Of a stretch of 64,000 nt of DNA, positions 8,361-17,967 are shown one piece after another. The position numbers and the translations under genes are program-made. The notes below the pieces were generated by a model. It was not told the origin of the DNA. It saw only the letters and a program-made list of their open reading frames with translations, and did no database searches. Every line of letters begins with the position of its first letter. The stretch's first letter is position 1. The stretch lies in assembly GCA_002471665.1 (NCBI GenBank), contig DKQK01000007.1, positions 16,189 to 80,188 of the forward strand, in the 5' to 3' direction. The DNA comes from Gammaproteobacteria bacterium UBA7310 (GTDB taxonomy: Bacteria > Pseudomonadota > Gammaproteobacteria > Pseudomonadales > Ketobacteraceae).

Positions 8361-9491
8361 ATGAAACCCCTGCTGACGATGTTGCTCGGCCTGCTGTTAA
8401 CCCCGCTGCTATGGGCGGTGGAATCGCAGCAGGCCAACTTCCGCGTCGAGGTGATCGCACGCAATCTGGATCACCCCTGGGGGCTGGCCTTTCTGGACTC
8501 CGGACAACTATTGGTCACCGAACGCTCCGGCCAGTTGCGCCTGGTGAAACAGGGCCGGGTGGGCAAACCCATCGCCGGCCTGCCGGAGATCTGGGTTGGG
8601 GGCCAGGGTGGATTGCTGGATGTGACGGTGCAGGGTGACTGGATCTACTTCAGCTATGCCGAGCCCGGCACACTGCCCCTGACCAACTCCACCGCGGTGG
8701 CCCGCGCCAAACTGAGCCCGGACCAGCGGCAACTCACCGATCTTGAGGTGATCTTCCGCCAGCAACCCAAATACGTATCCCGCGGTCACTTCGGTAGCCG
8801 CCTTGCGTTTTCCAACGACGGTTACCTGTTTATCACCCTGGGGGAGCGTTACCTGCCCCGGGATGACGCCCAGACCCTGGACAACCACCACGGCAAGGTT
8901 ATTCGGCTGTGGCCCGATGGCCGGGTGCCCGGGGATAACCCCTATGCCAAAACCGGCGGCGCCAAACAAGGCGCAGCGTCGCAGGCCCTGCCCGAGATCT
9001 GGTCCATCGGCCACCGTAACATCCAGGGGGCCGCCATCCACCCAGGCAGCGGACGCCTGTGGATTCACGAACACGGGCCCCAGGGGGGTGACGAAATCAA
9101 CGTTCCGGCCGCCGGCAAAAACTATGGCTGGCCGGTGATTACTTACGGTGAGGAGTACGGCGGCGGTAAAATCGGGGAAGGCACCCACAAAGCCGGCATG
9201 GAACAACCGCTGCATTACTGGGTGCCATCCATTGCCCCCTCGGGTATGGCGTTTTACACCGGGTCAGCCTTTCCCCAGTGGCAGGGGGACCTGTTTGTGG
9301 GCTCCCTCAAATTCCAACAACTGGTGCGGCTGGAGCTGGACGGTGAAAAAGTGGTGGCGGAAGAGCGCCTGTTAAAGGCAGAAGTCGGTGAACGCATCCG
9401 CGATGTGGTGCAGGGGCCGGACGGTTTGCTGTACCTGCTCACCGACAGCGATAACGGTAAAATCATTCGACTGCAACCCACTCCCCGTTGA
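8361..9491 (+). CDS. Periplasmic PQQ-type soluble aldose/sorbosone dehydrogenase-like protein
   Basis: A 376-residue beta-propeller protein of the glucose/sorbosone dehydrogenase family (YliI/Asd-like), expected in the periplasm and using PQQ to oxidise aldose sugars. ATG 8361 gives a clear Sec signal peptide (MKPLLTMLLGLLLTPLLWAVES, cleavage near residue 20); the upstream open frame is out of context. Family motifs seen are DHPWGLAFLD, LLVTERSG, GHRNIQGAAIHP and HEHGPQGGDEIN, the last with the usual catalytic and PQQ-site residues. It follows fbp closely and its stop overlaps the vicinity of the GNAT start, so fbp, this gene and the GNAT gene may form one transcript. The physiological substrate is not deducible. 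Confidence 0.86.
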   Translation: MKPLLTMLLGLLLTPLLWAVESQQANFRVEVIARNLDHPWGLAFLDSGQLLVTERSGQLRLVKQGRVGKPIAGLPEIWVGGQGGLLDVTVQGDWIYFSYAEPGTLPLTNSTAVARAKLSPDQRQLTDLEVIFRQQPKYVSRGHFGSRLAFSNDGYLFITLGERYLPRDDAQTLDNHHGKVIRLWPDGRVPGDNPYAKTGGAKQGAASQALPEIWSIGHRNIQGAAIHPGSGRLWIHEHGPQGGDEINVPAAGKNYGWPVITYGEEYGGGKIGEGTHKAGMEQPLHYWVPSIAPSGMAFYTGSAFPQWQGDLFVGSLKFQQLVRLELDGEKVVAEERLLKAEVGERIRDVVQGPDGLLYLLTDSDNGKIIRLQPTPR

Positions 9492-9496
9492 CCCCA

Positions 9497-9979
9497 ATGG
9501 CCATTGAAACCATCACCGTGGACTATCGCAACCCCGATCAGGCCCGGGATCTGATCACGCTGCTGGATGAGTACGCCCATGATCCAATGGGTGGCGGCAG
9601 CGCCCTGTCGGCCCAGGTCAAGGCCACCCTGGTGGAGGAGTTGGCCAAGCGCCCCCAGGCGTTCAGCCTGCTCTGTTATGTGAACGGCGAAGCGGCTGCA
9701 CTGGCCAACTGCCTGGAGGGCTTTTCCACTTTCGCTGCCCGCCCATTGCTCAACATCCACGATTTGATGGTGCGCACGGGCTATCGCGGCCAGGGCCTGA
9801 GCCAGATCCTGCTGAGCAACATTGAAGACATCGCCCGCCGTCGTGGCTGCTGCAAGATCACTCTGGAGGTGCTCTCCGGCAACACCCCGGCCCAGGGGGC
9901 CTATGAAAAATTCGGCTTCCGGCATTATCAACTGACCCCCGATACCGGCCAGGCCCTGTTCTGGCAGAAGAATCTGTAA
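9497..9979 (+). CDS. GNAT-family N-acetyltransferase
   Basis: A 160-residue acetyl-CoA-dependent acetyltransferase. The acetyl-CoA pyrophosphate loop is the R-x-x-G-x-x region of LMVRTGYRGQGLSQ, followed by the GNAT beta-bulge and helix ending GAYEKFGF. The substrate is unknown. ATG 9497 (MAIETITVDY) is preferred; an in-frame TTG at 9488 overlaps the preceding stop and could also serve. It lies immediately after the sugar dehydrogenase gene and is probably co-transcribed. No clear terminator follows. Confidence 0.85.
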   Translation: MAIETITVDYRNPDQARDLITLLDEYAHDPMGGGSALSAQVKATLVEELAKRPQAFSLLCYVNGEAAALANCLEGFSTFAARPLLNIHDLMVRTGYRGQGLSQILLSNIEDIARRRGCCKITLEVLSGNTPAQGAYEKFGFRHYQLTPDTGQALFWQKNL

Positions 9980-10085
9980 AAAAAAGTGCCACCGGCCAAA
10001 TCCTCATTGCCAGCGGGGTGAAATCGTTATATTAGTGGAACGATTGTTACCTGCACCTGCCCATCCATTCAGCCGAGATGTCGTT

Positions 10086-10439
10086 ATGGAAAACCTGGAA
10101 GATGAACTGCGCTTTACCGCAATTAAATTTGGTGTCCTTATTGCCACCCGCGAGTTTGCTGCCGCTCACGCCCTGCTGGCGCCGGAACTCTCGGCCGACA
10201 TCAGCCCCGGTGATCTGGAACATGAATTCGATGAGATGATTGTGCACTTTGATACGGAAGACGTGGCACCGGTACCGGAAGCATTACAGTGGGTGGATGA
10301 AGATGAATTCGGGCAATGGGTTTACGTGCCCATGGAAGGTGATGGCGAACTGGAGGCCATCACCCTGGCCCTGAAAAAAGTGGCCGGCGAGTACCGCATT
10401 ACCGATCTTGAATGGGGCAAGGAGTGGAAAGGTGCCTGA
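10086..10439 (+). CDS. Uncharacterised small acidic protein
   Basis: I do not recognise this 117-residue protein. It is acidic, with no signal peptide or membrane segment. The helical start (LEDELRFTAIKFGVLIATREFAAAHALLAPEL) followed by strand-like segments vaguely recalls an NTF2-like fold, but this is a guess. ATG 10086 (MENLEDELRF) is chosen because the upstream in-frame extension is proline/histidine-rich and has no ribosome site. A TATATT hexamer near 10028 could be a -10. It stands alone between the GNAT gene and the alpha/beta hydrolase gene. Confidence 0.65.
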   Translation: MENLEDELRFTAIKFGVLIATREFAAAHALLAPELSADISPGDLEHEFDEMIVHFDTEDVAPVPEALQWVDEDEFGQWVYVPMEGDGELEAITLALKKVAGEYRITDLEWGKEWKGA

Positions 10440-10500
10440 GCACCGGCGCTGAACCAGCGTATTTATTTTAGTTTTTCATTGACTGAACAGGGAGTTAAGG

Positions 10501-11445
10501 ATGGTAACGTTTCTTATGAAACTGATCACGGGATTGATCGCGGTGGTATTGTTGTTAAGTGCGGGCATGGTGGCCGCCACCTGGGAACCGGATCGCAGTG
10601 TGGAAGAACTGCGCGAGCGCTGGGCGCCACCCCCTTCCCAGTTTATAGAGGTTGGAGGCCAGTTCGTGCATTTGCGGGATGAGGGCCCGCGCCAGGATAC
10701 AACCCCCATCGTGTTACTGCACGGCACCTCAGCCAGCCTGCACACCTGGGATGGCTGGGTTGCCGAATTAAGCCAGACCCGCCGCGTGATCCGTTTTGAT
10801 CTGCCCGGCTTCGGCCTCACCGGCCCGGCGGCGGACGGCAACTACAGCCTGGCAGCCTATGTGGACTTTGTCATCGACGTGATGGACACCCTCGGTATTG
10901 AGCGCTTCGTGCTGGCGGGCAATTCCCTGGGCGGCAGCATCGCCTGGCGCACCACGGCGGCCCACCCCCAGCGCATCGAGAAACTGATCCTGGTGGATTC
11001 CGGTGGTTATCCCTTTGAAGCAGAGTCTATGCCCCTGGCCTTTGTGATATCCCAAACCCCCCTGCTGAACCGGATTATGGAGTTCACCCTGCCGCGCTCG
11101 GCGGTGGAATCCAGTGTACGGGATGTGTACGGCGACCCGTCACGGGTGACCCCGGAGCTGGTGGACCGCTATTTCGATCTCAGCCTGCGGGAGGGTAACC
11201 GTGGCGCCCTGCGCGAACGCTTTGCGCAACTGGAATATCAGGATCAGAGCGCGCTGGTACAAACCATACAACAGCCCACGCTGGTGATCTGGGGCGCACA
11301 GGATCGCCTGATTCCACCCAGTATCGCCCGGCGTTTTGAGCAGGATCTTCCCAATGGCCAACTGGTGATGTTTGCAGAGCTGGGCCATGTTCCCCATGAA
11401 GAAGCCCCCACCGAAACCGTAGCGGCTGTCACCAAGTTTCTTTGA
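10501..11445 (+). CDS. Alpha/beta hydrolase, membrane-anchored or secreted
   Basis: A 314-residue alpha/beta-fold hydrolase. The catalytic triad is visible: S142 in GNSLGG, D268 in WGAQDRL and H296 in LGHVPHEE. The oxyanion segment is LLHGTSAS (72-79). Residues 5-25 are hydrophobic and may be a signal anchor, placing the enzyme in the envelope. The substrate could be an ester, lipid or haloalkane-like molecule and cannot be named. ATG 10501 has GGAG ten bases upstream; ATG 10516 is a possible alternative. The gene appears to be transcribed singly. Confidence 0.85.
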   Translation: MVTFLMKLITGLIAVVLLLSAGMVAATWEPDRSVEELRERWAPPPSQFIEVGGQFVHLRDEGPRQDTTPIVLLHGTSASLHTWDGWVAELSQTRRVIRFDLPGFGLTGPAADGNYSLAAYVDFVIDVMDTLGIERFVLAGNSLGGSIAWRTTAAHPQRIEKLILVDSGGYPFEAESMPLAFVISQTPLLNRIMEFTLPRSAVESSVRDVYGDPSRVTPELVDRYFDLSLREGNRGALRERFAQLEYQDQSALVQTIQQPTLVIWGAQDRLIPPSIARRFEQDLPNGQLVMFAELGHVPHEEAPTETVAAVTKFL

Positions 11446-11470
11446 AATATCAATAATCTGCATTGATGCC

Positions 11471-11490
11471 CCACCCCCCGCAGGGGGTGG
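11471..11490 (+). terminator. GC-rich hairpin after the alpha/beta hydrolase gene
   Basis: A perfect 8-bp stem, CCACCCCC at 11471-11478 with GGGGGTGG at 11483-11490, has a 4-base loop and lies 25 bases after the stop codon. There is no T tract, so it may slow polymerase or protect the 3' end rather than act as a classical terminator. Confidence 0.4.
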
Positions 11491-11594
11491 CCGGCATGCC
11501 CTTCCGGAACCTGTCACCGCCGGCTGCCTTCCCGAACACATGCCGGGGCGGGTGTCCTTAGCCCCTCCGATCTGCTTTCGCACATAGTGCAATT

Positions 11595-11613
11595 AATAAT
11601 TATTTGCATTATG
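11595..11613 (+). promoter_or_regulatory. Fur-box-like operator of the siderophore uptake operon
   Basis: AATAATTATTTGCATTATG matches the classical 19-bp Fur consensus (GATAATGATAATCATTATC) at 13 of 19 positions by hand alignment. It lies 37 bases before the ATPase start, in an AT-rich promoter region. This predicts iron repression of the ABC importer and TonB receptor genes. Confidence 0.7.
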
Positions 11614-11649
11614 ATTTAGAAATGTTTTGGGGAATTAAAGGCCGAGAGT

Positions 11650-12444
11650 ATGATTTCGCTAGATCAGGTTTGCGTGTCGCGGGGTGGGCGCCGCATCCTG
11701 GATTCCGTCTCAATCCAGCTGACACCGGGGAAGATCACCGCCATCGTGGGGCCCAACGGGTCCGGCAAAAGTTCCCTGCTGAAAGTCATGGTGGGGGCAA
11801 TCGCGCCCACCGAAGGGACAGCCTGCGTGGACAGGCGGCCGCTGGCGGACTGGAAGCGCAAGGAACTGGCCAGAGTACTGGCCTACCTGCCGCAAAGCTC
11901 CGAGCGTCCCAATGGCATGACGGTGGAAGAAGTAGTCGCCTGCGGACGCTTTGCTCACCTCCCCCCCTGGGCCAACCTGAACGCAGAAGACCGCGCCGTT
12001 GTTGCACAAGCGCTGCAGCAAACCGAGATGCTGAGCCAGGCGGAGGTGGTGGTGGACAATCTGTCCGGCGGGGAAATGCAACGGGTGTGGCTTGCCACCG
12101 TGCTGGCTCAGGGTGCGGACCTGCTGCTGCTGGACGAACCCAACTCGTTTCTGGATCTATCCCACCAACTGGAACTGATGGAACTGATCCAACGCCTGAA
12201 CCAGGATCTGAATAAAACCATTGCCCTGGTCATTCATGACCTGAACCAGGCCATTCAGTGGTGTGATGAGGTGGTGGTCATGAAAGCGGGCCAAGTACAG
12301 GCCGCCGGCGCCATTACCTTGCTGCAGGATCCGCTTCTACTGAAAGAGGTGTTCAACCTGTCCTGCCAGTTTGTCCGTGTGCCCGGCAACCACAAACCCG
12401 TGTTGCAAGCCAGCCTGTATAGAATGGAAAACGGTGCAGCATGA
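11650..12444 (+). CDS. Siderophore ABC transporter ATP-binding protein (FecE/FhuC type)
   Basis: A 264-residue cytoplasmic ATPase that powers import of a ferric siderophore. It has Walker A GPNGSGKSS at residues 34-42, a Q-loop in LAYLPQSSE, signature LSGGE at 138-142, Walker B LLLLDEP at 158-164 and the H-loop in ALVIHDLNQ. It is first in an operon with a binding protein and a fused permease, overlapping the next gene by 4 bases (ATGA). A Fur-like site lies upstream. Given the facing iucABCD operon, its substrate is probably ferric aerobactin or a close hydroxamate (inference). Confidence 0.9.
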   Translation: MISLDQVCVSRGGRRILDSVSIQLTPGKITAIVGPNGSGKSSLLKVMVGAIAPTEGTACVDRRPLADWKRKELARVLAYLPQSSERPNGMTVEEVVACGRFAHLPPWANLNAEDRAVVAQALQQTEMLSQAEVVVDNLSGGEMQRVWLATVLAQGADLLLLDEPNSFLDLSHQLELMELIQRLNQDLNKTIALVIHDLNQAIQWCDEVVVMKAGQVQAAGAITLLQDPLLLKEVFNLSCQFVRVPGNHKPVLQASLYRMENGAA

Positions 12445-13370
12445 ACCGTAGCGTGCTTATCCTGATATTTTGCAGCCTCTTGTTTGCCTGCTCGGACGCA
12501 CTGGCGCTCACGGTGGTGCACGACGCCGGCACCACCGACATCAACGGCACACCGCAACGCATTGTGGCACTGACCTGGTCACAGGCGGAGATTCTGTTGA
12601 CACTGGGGATAACCCCGGTGGGTGTGGCCACGGTACCCGGTTATCGCAAATGGCAGTCAAACTACCCACCCTTGCCGGATTCCGTGGTGGACCTTGGCCA
12701 CCGTGGCAATCCCAATCTGGATGTGATCGCACGCCTGCAACCGGATTTGATTCTGGGTTATAACTTCCGCCACCAGAATCAACTGGAACGCCTGCAGGGC
12801 ATCGCGCCCACCTTACTGTATCGTCAGTACCCCAGCGCCTCTGACCCGGATTTTCGCTACTTTCAGCAGATGCTGCGCATCACCCGGGAGTTAGGGAAAC
12901 TGCTGCAGCGGGAGGCCGCGGCGGAGGCGGCCATCGAATCCCTGTTCACCACCATTGCCGATGCCGAGGCACGTATAGCCGCGGCAGGATTGGCGGGGCA
13001 ACCGGTGGTGCTGGGCAAGTTTGTAGGCATGGGCATGGGCCTGCGGGTGTTCACCGATGCCGCCATGGCCGCCGACGTAGCCAACCAATTGGGGCTCAGC
13101 AATCAATGGCATCACGCTTTGCCGGGGCGGGATTTCAGTCATATCCAGTTACCGCAAATGCTGGCCCTGGGCAATTGCCACCTGATTATTTTTGGCGACG
13201 ATTCCGATGAAACCCGTATCATGCAGCAATCCGCCATCTGGCCCCACCTGGAGTTTGTACAAAGTAATCGCGTTTACCGTGTACCGAACAGCTGGGGCTT
13301 TGGCGGCCCCGCCTCAGCCACGCGCATGGCACAACGCATCAGCGACGCTCTGTTGGAGCGTGCCCCATGA
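12441..13370 (+). CDS. Periplasmic ferric-siderophore-binding protein (FecB/FhuD type)
   Basis: A 309-residue substrate-binding protein of the iron-siderophore class (Peripla_BP_2 fold). The N-terminus MNRSVLILIFCSLLFACSDALA is a signal peptide, probably cleaved after ALA; the C in FAC is a poor lipobox. Typical features are the RIVALTWSQAEILLTLGI start of lobe 1, the PDLILGYNFR segment, the long linking helix around 150-190 and the lobe 2 motif NSWGFGGPASATRMAQ. It is translationally coupled to the ATPase upstream and the permease downstream (ATGA overlaps). It delivers the ferric complex released by the TonB receptor to the permease. Confidence 0.9.
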   Translation: MNRSVLILIFCSLLFACSDALALTVVHDAGTTDINGTPQRIVALTWSQAEILLTLGITPVGVATVPGYRKWQSNYPPLPDSVVDLGHRGNPNLDVIARLQPDLILGYNFRHQNQLERLQGIAPTLLYRQYPSASDPDFRYFQQMLRITRELGKLLQREAAAEAAIESLFTTIADAEARIAAAGLAGQPVVLGKFVGMGMGLRVFTDAAMAADVANQLGLSNQWHHALPGRDFSHIQLPQMLALGNCHLIIFGDDSDETRIMQQSAIWPHLEFVQSNRVYRVPNSWGFGGPASATRMAQRISDALLERAP

Positions 13371-15298
13371 GCCCGGCCGCACCGCTGAATCCAGGCCGGG
13401 TCTATCTTCTCTTCAGCGGCTTGACCTGCACCGTGGTGCTGTTGTGGCTGCTGATGCAGCTCCCTCTGCCCTTGCATGAACAACAAAAATTACTGCTGCG
13501 CCTGTATGAATTGCCCCGCTTCAGCCTGGCGCTGTTGTGCGGTGGCGCCATGGGCCTGGCGGGATTGCTGATTCAGCAGGTTATCCGCAATCCCTTTGCC
13601 AGCCCCTCCACCCTGGGCATCAACGCCGGCGCCATGCTGGGGGTTACGTTGACCGCCAGCATCGGCAGCCACCCGGGATTTTCGCCGGTGGGTGGATTGC
13701 TGGGTGGCCTGTTCGCCGGTGGTTTGACCCTGCTGCTGGCCCGGCGCCTTGGGGGCGGGCCGGTGCACATGGTCTTGATCGGCATGATCATCAACCTGGG
13801 GCTGAATGGTTTGGCGGCCATCCTGTTGCTGTTCTTTGAGAACTCCCTGGATGGCCTCTACATTTGGGGCGCCGGCAATCTGCACCTGCATGATTATTCC
13901 CTGTTGTGGTGGATCGGCACGGTATTGCTGTTGATCTTTCTGGGTATGGTGCCGCTGGCCCGCTCCCTGGATCTGTTCGCCCTGGGTGAAGAACGTGCCA
14001 GCAGTCTCGGGGTGGCGGTAAAACCCATTCAGATCATCGCACTTTGCGCGGCCGTTCTGTTGGCTGCACTGGTCTGCAGCGTGGTGGGCATGATCAGTTT
14101 TGTGGGGCTGATTGCCCCCCATCTGGCCAGTGGCTGTGGCGCCCGTACCAGCGCGCAAAAAGCACTCTGGAGCATGGCCTGGGGCGCACTGATTCTGCTG
14201 GGAGCCGATGTGCTGGCACGGCTGCTGGGAGGCGACAACATCAGTGTGCCGGCCGGTGCGTTAACCACCTTGCTGGGGGCGCCCTGCCTGCTGTATTTCC
14301 TGCGTCACCGCAGCAAGCATGCATTTCACAGCCCCAGCAAACATACCTTGTCGTTGAGCGCACCCTTCCGGGTGCATGCCGGCCACGCCGCCGTGGTGTT
14401 GCTGGCCCTCACCAGCGCGGGAATCGCCTGTACCCTGTATCAGGGTGACCCCACGGCGGACTCTTTTGCATTACGCCTGCCGCGCCTGCTTTACGCGGTG
14501 TGCGCCGGCGCCGGTCTGGCCGCCGCCGGCCTTATACTGCAGCTGTTTTTGCGCAATCCATTGGCCAGCCCGGACATCACCGGCCTGACCCACAGCGGGG
14601 TATTGTGCGTGGTGCTGGCGGGGGTGTTCCTCTCCGGCATGAGCCAGGCAACCACCATCACCTTGTCCCTGCTGGGCAGTACCACGGGGCTGATGATCAT
14701 GCTGTGGCTGAACCGGGGTGCCTTTTTCTCACCGGTGCGGCTGGCGCTCACCGGCATCGCCCTTACGGCCATCACCAGCACGGCCACGCCCATCGTGTTT
14801 GCCCTGAGCGCCAACCAATCCACCGATGCCCTTATGTGGTTGTCGGGCACGACCTACACCGCCACCCTGCCAATGGCACTGGGTTATGCGTTACTAAGCC
14901 TGCTGCTGATGGCCACGGTCTGGTTGACCTGGCGTGCTATGAATTTGCTGCAATTGGGTAATCAATGGGCCATCAGCCTGGGCCTGAACCTGCAACGGGC
15001 GCGACTGCTGCTGTTGCTTATCGCCTCGGCATTCAGCGGGTTAGCCGTTGCCTTGGTTGGCGGCATCACCTTTATCGGTTTGATGGCACCCCATGCCGCA
15101 CGCCTGTTGGGGTTATCCAACCACCAACAATTGATACCCATTACCTTACTGCTGGGTGCCTGCCTGATGGTGTGGGCGGACCTGGCAGCCCAGACCCTGA
15201 TGCACCCCTATGAACTGCCCGCCGGGCTACTGGTATCCCTGCTGGGCGGGCTGTACTTCATCGGATTGATGTCAGTGGGCATTCGAATTCAGAAATAG
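13367..15298 (+). CDS. Fused FecCD-type siderophore permease (FhuB-like)
   Basis: A 643-residue inner-membrane permease made of two FecCD halves joined in one chain, as in FhuB. The ATPase-coupling segment typical of the family occurs twice: FVGLIAPHLAS near residue 245 and FIGLMAPHAAR near residue 570. Each half also has the RNPFASPSTLGI / RNPLASPDITGL motif (about 75 and 390). About 20 membrane helices are expected. Its start overlaps the binding-protein stop by 4 bases, and the TonB receptor gene follows after about 60 bases. A fused permease is typical of hydroxamate uptake, which agrees with the aerobactin genes nearby. Confidence 0.92.
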   Translation: MSPAAPLNPGRVYLLFSGLTCTVVLLWLLMQLPLPLHEQQKLLLRLYELPRFSLALLCGGAMGLAGLLIQQVIRNPFASPSTLGINAGAMLGVTLTASIGSHPGFSPVGGLLGGLFAGGLTLLLARRLGGGPVHMVLIGMIINLGLNGLAAILLLFFENSLDGLYIWGAGNLHLHDYSLLWWIGTVLLLIFLGMVPLARSLDLFALGEERASSLGVAVKPIQIIALCAAVLLAALVCSVVGMISFVGLIAPHLASGCGARTSAQKALWSMAWGALILLGADVLARLLGGDNISVPAGALTTLLGAPCLLYFLRHRSKHAFHSPSKHTLSLSAPFRVHAGHAAVVLLALTSAGIACTLYQGDPTADSFALRLPRLLYAVCAGAGLAAAGLILQLFLRNPLASPDITGLTHSGVLCVVLAGVFLSGMSQATTITLSLLGSTTGLMIMLWLNRGAFFSPVRLALTGIALTAITSTATPIVFALSANQSTDALMWLSGTTYTATLPMALGYALLSLLLMATVWLTWRAMNLLQLGNQWAISLGLNLQRARLLLLLIASAFSGLAVALVGGITFIGLMAPHAARLLGLSNHQQLIPITLLLGACLMVWADLAAQTLMHPYELPAGLLVSLLGGLYFIGLMSVGIRIQK

Positions 15299-15359
15299 AG
15301 ATCAACACAAGTCTTTGGAGAGAGAGGCTTCCATCGCAGTTCTTATTGGGAGTAACAAC

Positions 15360-17864
15360 ATGAAAGACACATCGATGAAACACACATCGGTTAACCTGAA
15401 GCCGGCCAATCTCAAACCGCTGGCCTGTGCCGTGGCCGCGTTCAGCGCCGCGGCCAGCTGTTCTGCCTGGGGGGCGGAACAGCTGGACACTGTCATGGTC
15501 AGCGCCTCACGGGTAACCGAAAGTGTGGCATCCATTCCTTACACCACCCAAATCGTAAGCGGTGATGCCATCGCCGAGCAGGCGCAACCGGGGCGTAATC
15601 TGGGCCAGATCCTGGGCCAGATGGTGCCGGGGCTGGCACCGGGGGACGACTCAGCCACCAGCGCCTACCAAACCCTGCGCGGACGCAAAGTGCTGGTGCT
15701 GATTGACGGTGTGGCGCAACGGGCCAGCCGTGACATTTCGCGCCAGCTCACCACCATTTCACCGCAGAACATCGAACGGGTGGAAATCATATCCGGTGCC
15801 ACCGCGGTGTACGGTGCCGGTGCCACCGGCGGGGTGATCAATATCATCACCAAACGGGGCATCGATCAGGATACCCGTTTCAATACCAAGGTCGGTTTCA
15901 CCATGAACACCCAGGATACCGATTCCGACGGCCTCACCTATTTTGGCTCACAAACCGTCAGCGGCATGGTCGGTGACATGGATTACCTACTGAACATCAA
16001 CTACGAACAGCGGGGCAATTTCTACGACAGTGAAGGCGATCAGATTGCCACCGATCCCAACCAGGTAAGCCGCGATAACAGTGATACGCTGGATATTCTG
16101 GCCAATGTGGGCTGGCAGATTGATGAGCAAAGATCACTGCGCGTCAGCCTGGAGCACTTCAAGGAACAGCAGGATACGGATTATGCCGCGGACTTTGGTG
16201 AGCCCAGCGCCGCCTATCTTGGTTTACCCGCTGGGATTTTTGCCGCCGGCGGTGACTATACGCCGCGGCCGCAGGATGGCCTTCGCCTCAGCCAGCAACC
16301 GGAAACCAGCCGTGACAGCATTACCTTTGATTTTAATCACCAGGACTTTTTCGGCCACACCCTGCTGACGCAATTAAGTTATCGGGAGAACGAGTATTTT
16401 TACTATCCCTATCCAAGCAGTCCGCTGTTTCTGGACATCAACTGGTCCGGCGTGGTGGCAGCAGGCCCCACCAACATGAACCAACTGCTCGCCGCCGTAG
16501 CCGCCAACATTGACGGCGCCACCGGCACCCTGTTCCAAAGTCAGGTCAACACTGAAGTTCTGGATTTCAAACTGGCGCTGGACAAGCAATTTGCCTTCGA
16601 CAGCAGCACACTGGACCTGACTTACGGCCTGGACTACATCCACGACGAAAGCGAACAGCGCTCCATCGTATACTCCTACAACGACTGGATCGGCAGCGGA
16701 CAAACCGACTACAACCGCACCGGCGCAACCTATGACGCCGGCCCTGCCGCCACCACCGAAACCACCGCCCTGTTCCTGCAGGGCAAACTGGCATTGGATG
16801 AACACTGGACCTTCAAGGCCGGTGTGCGCTATGAACGGGCTGCAGTGGACGTGGACGACACCGTCTCTGGCATTGACATCGCCAACGCGGAATATTATCG
16901 GGCGGAGTTGCAGGACCCATTCCTGCAAGCCCTGGCCGGAGGGGTGGGCATGACACCAAACGCGTTCCTCGGCACCATTGTCAACACGGCGTCCAACCTG
17001 TACGGCTATGAGAACTACCTCACCTACAGCGATACCGCATACGAACGTGAAGGCGGCAAGGAAACCTATTCGGAAGCCCTGTTCAACGCCGGTGTGGTTT
17101 ACGCGTTCAATGCCCAACAGGAAGCCTTCCTGAACTACTCAGAAGGCTTTACCGTACCGGACATGACCCGCCTGCTGCGCTCGGTGACGGTGTTGAGTGA
17201 TGGCGGTGATCAGGGGCCGATCCTGGACGGCACCAACATCGATGCCACCAAAACCGATTCCTGGGATCTGGGCTGGCGTGGCCGCTTCGATACCATCACG
17301 GCGCAAACCTCCCTGTTCTACAACACCTCCGATCAGAACGTAGAGTTCGATCGTGAGACCGGCGTAGTGGTAATCCGGGATCAGGATGAACGCTTCTACG
17401 GTTTCGAAGCTTTGTTGGATGCCCGCTTTGATAACGGTACGATGGCCGGCTTTACCTACGCCCGTACCGTGGGTGAAACCAAATCCGATGATGGCCAATG
17501 GTATGCACTGGGTGTGGATCGGGTGGCCCCGGAAAAAATCACAGGCTATGTGGGCTACACCTGGGCCGATAGCGCAGACGCCCGCCTGCAAGTGACTCAT
17601 CTGAGTGATTACAAGAAGGGCAATCAGGAAGCACCCGAAGATCTGCAAGCACAGGTGGTGCCGTTTGAGGGTTACCGAACCTTTGACCTGATTACCAACT
17701 TTTACACCTCGGTGGGGGATTTCACCGCGGCTGTGCGCAACCTCACCAACGCAGAGTACTACTCGGTGTACAACCAGGTTCGCGGATATCCATCCGGTGG
17801 TGCATCGGCGTATCTGCCGGCTCAGGGTAGAACCTTCACCCTCAGTTACAGTATCGATTATTAA
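15360..17864 (+). CDS. TonB-dependent ferric siderophore receptor (IutA-like)
   Basis: Outer-membrane gated channel of 834 residues. ATG 15360 has GGGAG eight bases upstream; further upstream codons are open but have no ribosome site. A long signal peptide ends near residue 39 (SAWGA), followed by a TonB box-like stretch LDTVMVSASR. The plug domain shows LRGRKVLVLIDGV and the GATAVYGAGATGGVINIITKR block, the arrangement seen in IutA and PirA. The chain ends in an aromatic residue (SIDY), as expected for a beta-barrel. It is the last gene of the Fur-linked importer operon and closes on a two-way terminator. Aerobactin or a similar citrate-hydroxamate is the likely ligand (inference from context). 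Confidence 0.92.
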   Translation: MKDTSMKHTSVNLKPANLKPLACAVAAFSAAASCSAWGAEQLDTVMVSASRVTESVASIPYTTQIVSGDAIAEQAQPGRNLGQILGQMVPGLAPGDDSATSAYQTLRGRKVLVLIDGVAQRASRDISRQLTTISPQNIERVEIISGATAVYGAGATGGVINIITKRGIDQDTRFNTKVGFTMNTQDTDSDGLTYFGSQTVSGMVGDMDYLLNINYEQRGNFYDSEGDQIATDPNQVSRDNSDTLDILANVGWQIDEQRSLRVSLEHFKEQQDTDYAADFGEPSAAYLGLPAGIFAAGGDYTPRPQDGLRLSQQPETSRDSITFDFNHQDFFGHTLLTQLSYRENEYFYYPYPSSPLFLDINWSGVVAAGPTNMNQLLAAVAANIDGATGTLFQSQVNTEVLDFKLALDKQFAFDSSTLDLTYGLDYIHDESEQRSIVYSYNDWIGSGQTDYNRTGATYDAGPAATTETTALFLQGKLALDEHWTFKAGVRYERAAVDVDDTVSGIDIANAEYYRAELQDPFLQALAGGVGMTPNAFLGTIVNTASNLYGYENYLTYSDTAYEREGGKETYSEALFNAGVVYAFNAQQEAFLNYSEGFTVPDMTRLLRSVTVLSDGGDQGPILDGTNIDATKTDSWDLGWRGRFDTITAQTSLFYNTSDQNVEFDRETGVVVIRDQDERFYGFEALLDARFDNGTMAGFTYARTVGETKSDDGQWYALGVDRVAPEKITGYVGYTWADSADARLQVTHLSDYKKGNQEAPEDLQAQVVPFEGYRTFDLITNFYTSVGDFTAAVRNLTNAEYYSVYNQVRGYPSGGASAYLPAQGRTFTLSYSIDY

Positions 17865-17891
17865 AGGCCGACCGGGCCCATCAGCAATAAA

Positions 17892-17921
17892 AAAGGGAGC
17901 CGATCATGTCGGCTCCCTTTT
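17892..17921. terminator. Bidirectional terminator between receptor and siderophore operons
   Basis: A ten-base stem, AGGGAGCCGA at 17894-17903 with TCGGCTCCCT at 17909-17918, is flanked by A-runs on the left and T-runs on the right. It can end both the TonB receptor transcript (+) and the iuc operon transcript (-). Confidence 0.9.
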
Positions 17922-17967
17922 GCTTGTGGCTGCTAATGAGTTTTTACCGGTGGCGCGCAATGCCCGC

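Noticed and set aside
6082..10038. Identical TATATTAGTGG upstream of two genes (6082-6092 and 10028-10038)
   Set aside because: Eleven bases with only two copies and no shared function; probably -10 elements that resemble each other.
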